Source: DATFNV01 sp963827935 (GTDB taxonomy: Bacteria > Planctomycetota > Planctomycetia > Gemmatales > Gemmataceae). Taken from it: a stretch of DNA of 64,000 nucleotides. A program made the position numbers and the translations under genes. The stretch spans positions 219,120 to 283,119 of the forward strand of contig CAWHCN010000025.1 of assembly GCA_963827935.1 (NCBI GenBank). The letters are read 5' to 3'. The notes beneath the pieces are model-generated. The model was not told the origin of the DNA, made no database searches, and saw only the letters and a list, made by a program, of their open reading frames with translations. The first letter of the stretch is position 1. The number at the start of each line of letters is the position of its first letter. Shown in pieces: positions 63,012 through 64,000 of the stretch.

Positions 63012-63176
63012 GAGGGGCGTCCCCGAAGGGGCCCCCAACCAGGGCGCCGCCCGTGGTGTCCCGCGCCCTGGCGGTGCGGCTTTCCGCGCTGGACAGATCG
63101 GCATGGTCGCGCAGCTGGCATCCGTTGTCCACGCCGGCTGTCCCCTGGCCCTGTTCGCTGGGGTCCGGGTGTCAGA

Positions 63177-63302
63177 GTGCCACGACGGTGCCACGACGGT
63201 GCCACGACGGTGCCACGACCCTGCCAGGATGGTGCCGCCACGGTGCCACGATGGTGCCAAGGGTGCCATCAGGGTGCCACAGGGTGCCATCAGGGTGCCA
63301 CG
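63177..63302. repeat. Tandem GGTGCCAC-type short repeats
   Basis: About twelve units of 10-11 bases: four of GTGCCACGACG at the start, then GGTGCCA(C/A)-based decamers such as GGGTGCCATCA. No conserved spacers, so not CRISPR. It lies in a non-coding region next to the second 115-bp repeat. Confidence 0.85.
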
Positions 63303-63436
63303 GGGTGTCGGAAGGTGTGGTGGCACCCTGGACCGACCTGTCCGGGCCAGGGTCCTGGGCCTGGCAGGGACCTGGCCGGAATTAAGAGCGGTCGGAACCA
63401 ATGACGGCCAGCCCGAAGCACCAAGCACGGCCACAA

Positions 63437-63536
63437 TGGGCTGGACGCCAAGCGGTCCGAGACAATCGCCCTGGACTACCGGATCCACTACGAGACGGGC
63501 CTGTTCGTGGGCGACTTCAACGGCGACGGCCTCTCG
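63437..63536 (+). pseudogene. FG-GAP/VCBS-repeat gene fragment
   Basis: In one frame GHNGLDAKRSETIALDYRIH and then YETGLFVGDFNGDGLSS carry the calcium-binding DFNGDG turn of FG-GAP/VCBS proteins. No start or further repeats are present, and the fragment runs into the stop of the WD40 gene on the other strand. Confidence 0.45.
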
Positions 63537-64000
63537 TCATCGGGCCAGCGAGCCGTCCCGCGGTGTCCCATCCCAGAGTTTCACCGTGCCGTCCTTGCTG
63601 GAGGACGCGATTCGCCAGCCGTCCGGGCTAATAGCCACGCTCATCACTCCGTCAGCGTGGCCGCGGAGGTCAAGGATCTCCTGACCCCAAACCATTTCCC
63701 ATACCTTGACCGTCCAGTCCTCGCCGGCGGAGGCCAGGCGCCGGCCGTTGGGGCTGAAGGCCACCGCATTCACGCCCAAACTGTGCCCCTTGAGCGTGAG
63801 CAGCTTCTTACCACTCGCCGCGTCCCAGACGATCACTGTACGGTCCGCACTGCCCGAGGCCAGGCGCTTACCGTCCGCACTGAACGCTAGGCTGGTGATG
63901 GTGCTGGCGTGCCCGATGAGGGTGAGCAGCACCGTCCTCTTCTCGGGGTCCCAGACACGCACCGTCTGATCCTCGCCGGCGGAAGCCAGACGACCGACCG
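63537..64000 (-). CDS. WD40 repeat protein, 5' part outside window
   Basis: The frame is open to the window edge and enters with RLASAGEDQTVRVWDPEKRT. Four typical WD40 blades follow (SLAFSADGKRLASGSADRTV, AVAFSPNGRRLASAGEDWTV, SVAISPDGWRIASSSKDGTV), each ending VxVWD or VKLWD. The final residues GTPRDGSLAR end the chain. This is the C-terminal propeller of a larger protein, commonly fused to a kinase or sigma domain in planctomycetes; the N-terminus is not visible. Confidence 0.85.
   Translation of the reverse strand, partial: VGRLASAGEDQTVRVWDPEKRTVLLTLIGHASTITSLAFSADGKRLASGSADRTVIVWDAASGKKLLTLKGHSLGVNAVAFSPNGRRLASAGEDWTVKVWEMVWGQEILDLRGHADGVMSVAISPDGWRIASSSKDGTVKLWDGTPRDGSLAR

Noticed and set aside
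63177..63302. CRISPR array
   Set aside because: Units of 10-11 bases are contiguous without unique spacers, and no cas gene is present.

Overview
The window is high-GC, gene-dense bacterial DNA and most probably comes from a Gemmataceae-type planctomycete. The evidence is family content: a TIGR03009-type secreted protein, a DUF1559 pseudopilin-like protein, WD40 and PQQ beta-propellers with signal peptides, a YncE/phosphoesterase fusion, LTxxQ-type secreted proteins, retropepsin-like and DUF5678-like small genes, DUF433/DUF5615 toxin-antitoxin pairs and a tandem-fused UvrA. This assignment is from memory of these families; no search was run. I saw no rRNA, tRNA or CRISPR array.

Layout. 1-4.5 kb: three same-strand genes built around a membrane-anchored GTPase. 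4.7-8.4 kb: VOC protein, a small operon of two DUF5678-like paralogues plus a retropepsin-like protein, and a sigma factor with three extra N-terminal DNA-binding helices. 9-12 kb: secreted protein and a broken di-heme cytochrome. 12.3-21.7 kb: two copies, on opposite strands, of a HEAT-like plus PQQ-propeller gene pair, enclosing a REP-associated transposase with its palindromes, a YncE/phosphoesterase and a Gfo/Idh/MocA oxidoreductase. 21.8-26.1 kb: Rieske oxygenase and an ECF sigma/anti-sigma operon. 26.2-27.6 kb: two head-to-head DUF433/DUF5615 modules, both damaged. 27.8-38.8 kb: large WD40 protein, membrane protein, MutS-like ATPase, NYN/LOTUS protein, several secreted proteins, HAD phosphatase. 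39-41.2 kb: nickel/cobalt uptake operon without ATPase. 41.4-51.1 kb: nucleotidyltransferase, a second DUF5678/retropepsin pair, the ~6.9 kb fused uvrA, Fe-alcohol dehydrogenase. 51.2-56 kb: FHA-GAF-phosphatase, STAS and anti-sigma kinase genes (partner switching) followed by a primary-type sigma factor. 56-64 kb: lipoprotein pair, alpha/beta hydrolase, several poorly known genes, repeats and a truncated WD40 gene.

Two global properties stand out. First, small perfect or near-perfect palindromes occur about once per 4 kb in at least six sequence families. Four full copies and one half copy sit inside the uvrA reading frame, and one family flanks a RAYT transposase. Second, about 15 otherwise well-conserved genes carry one apparent 1-2 nt frameshift, usually in a G/C run. 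That density suggests uncorrected indel errors in the assembly rather than mass gene decay, although the toxin genes and the di-heme cytochrome look genuinely degraded.

Coordinates of frameshifted genes span the whole reconstructed gene. Their starts were chosen from ribosome-binding sites, signal peptides and family conservation.
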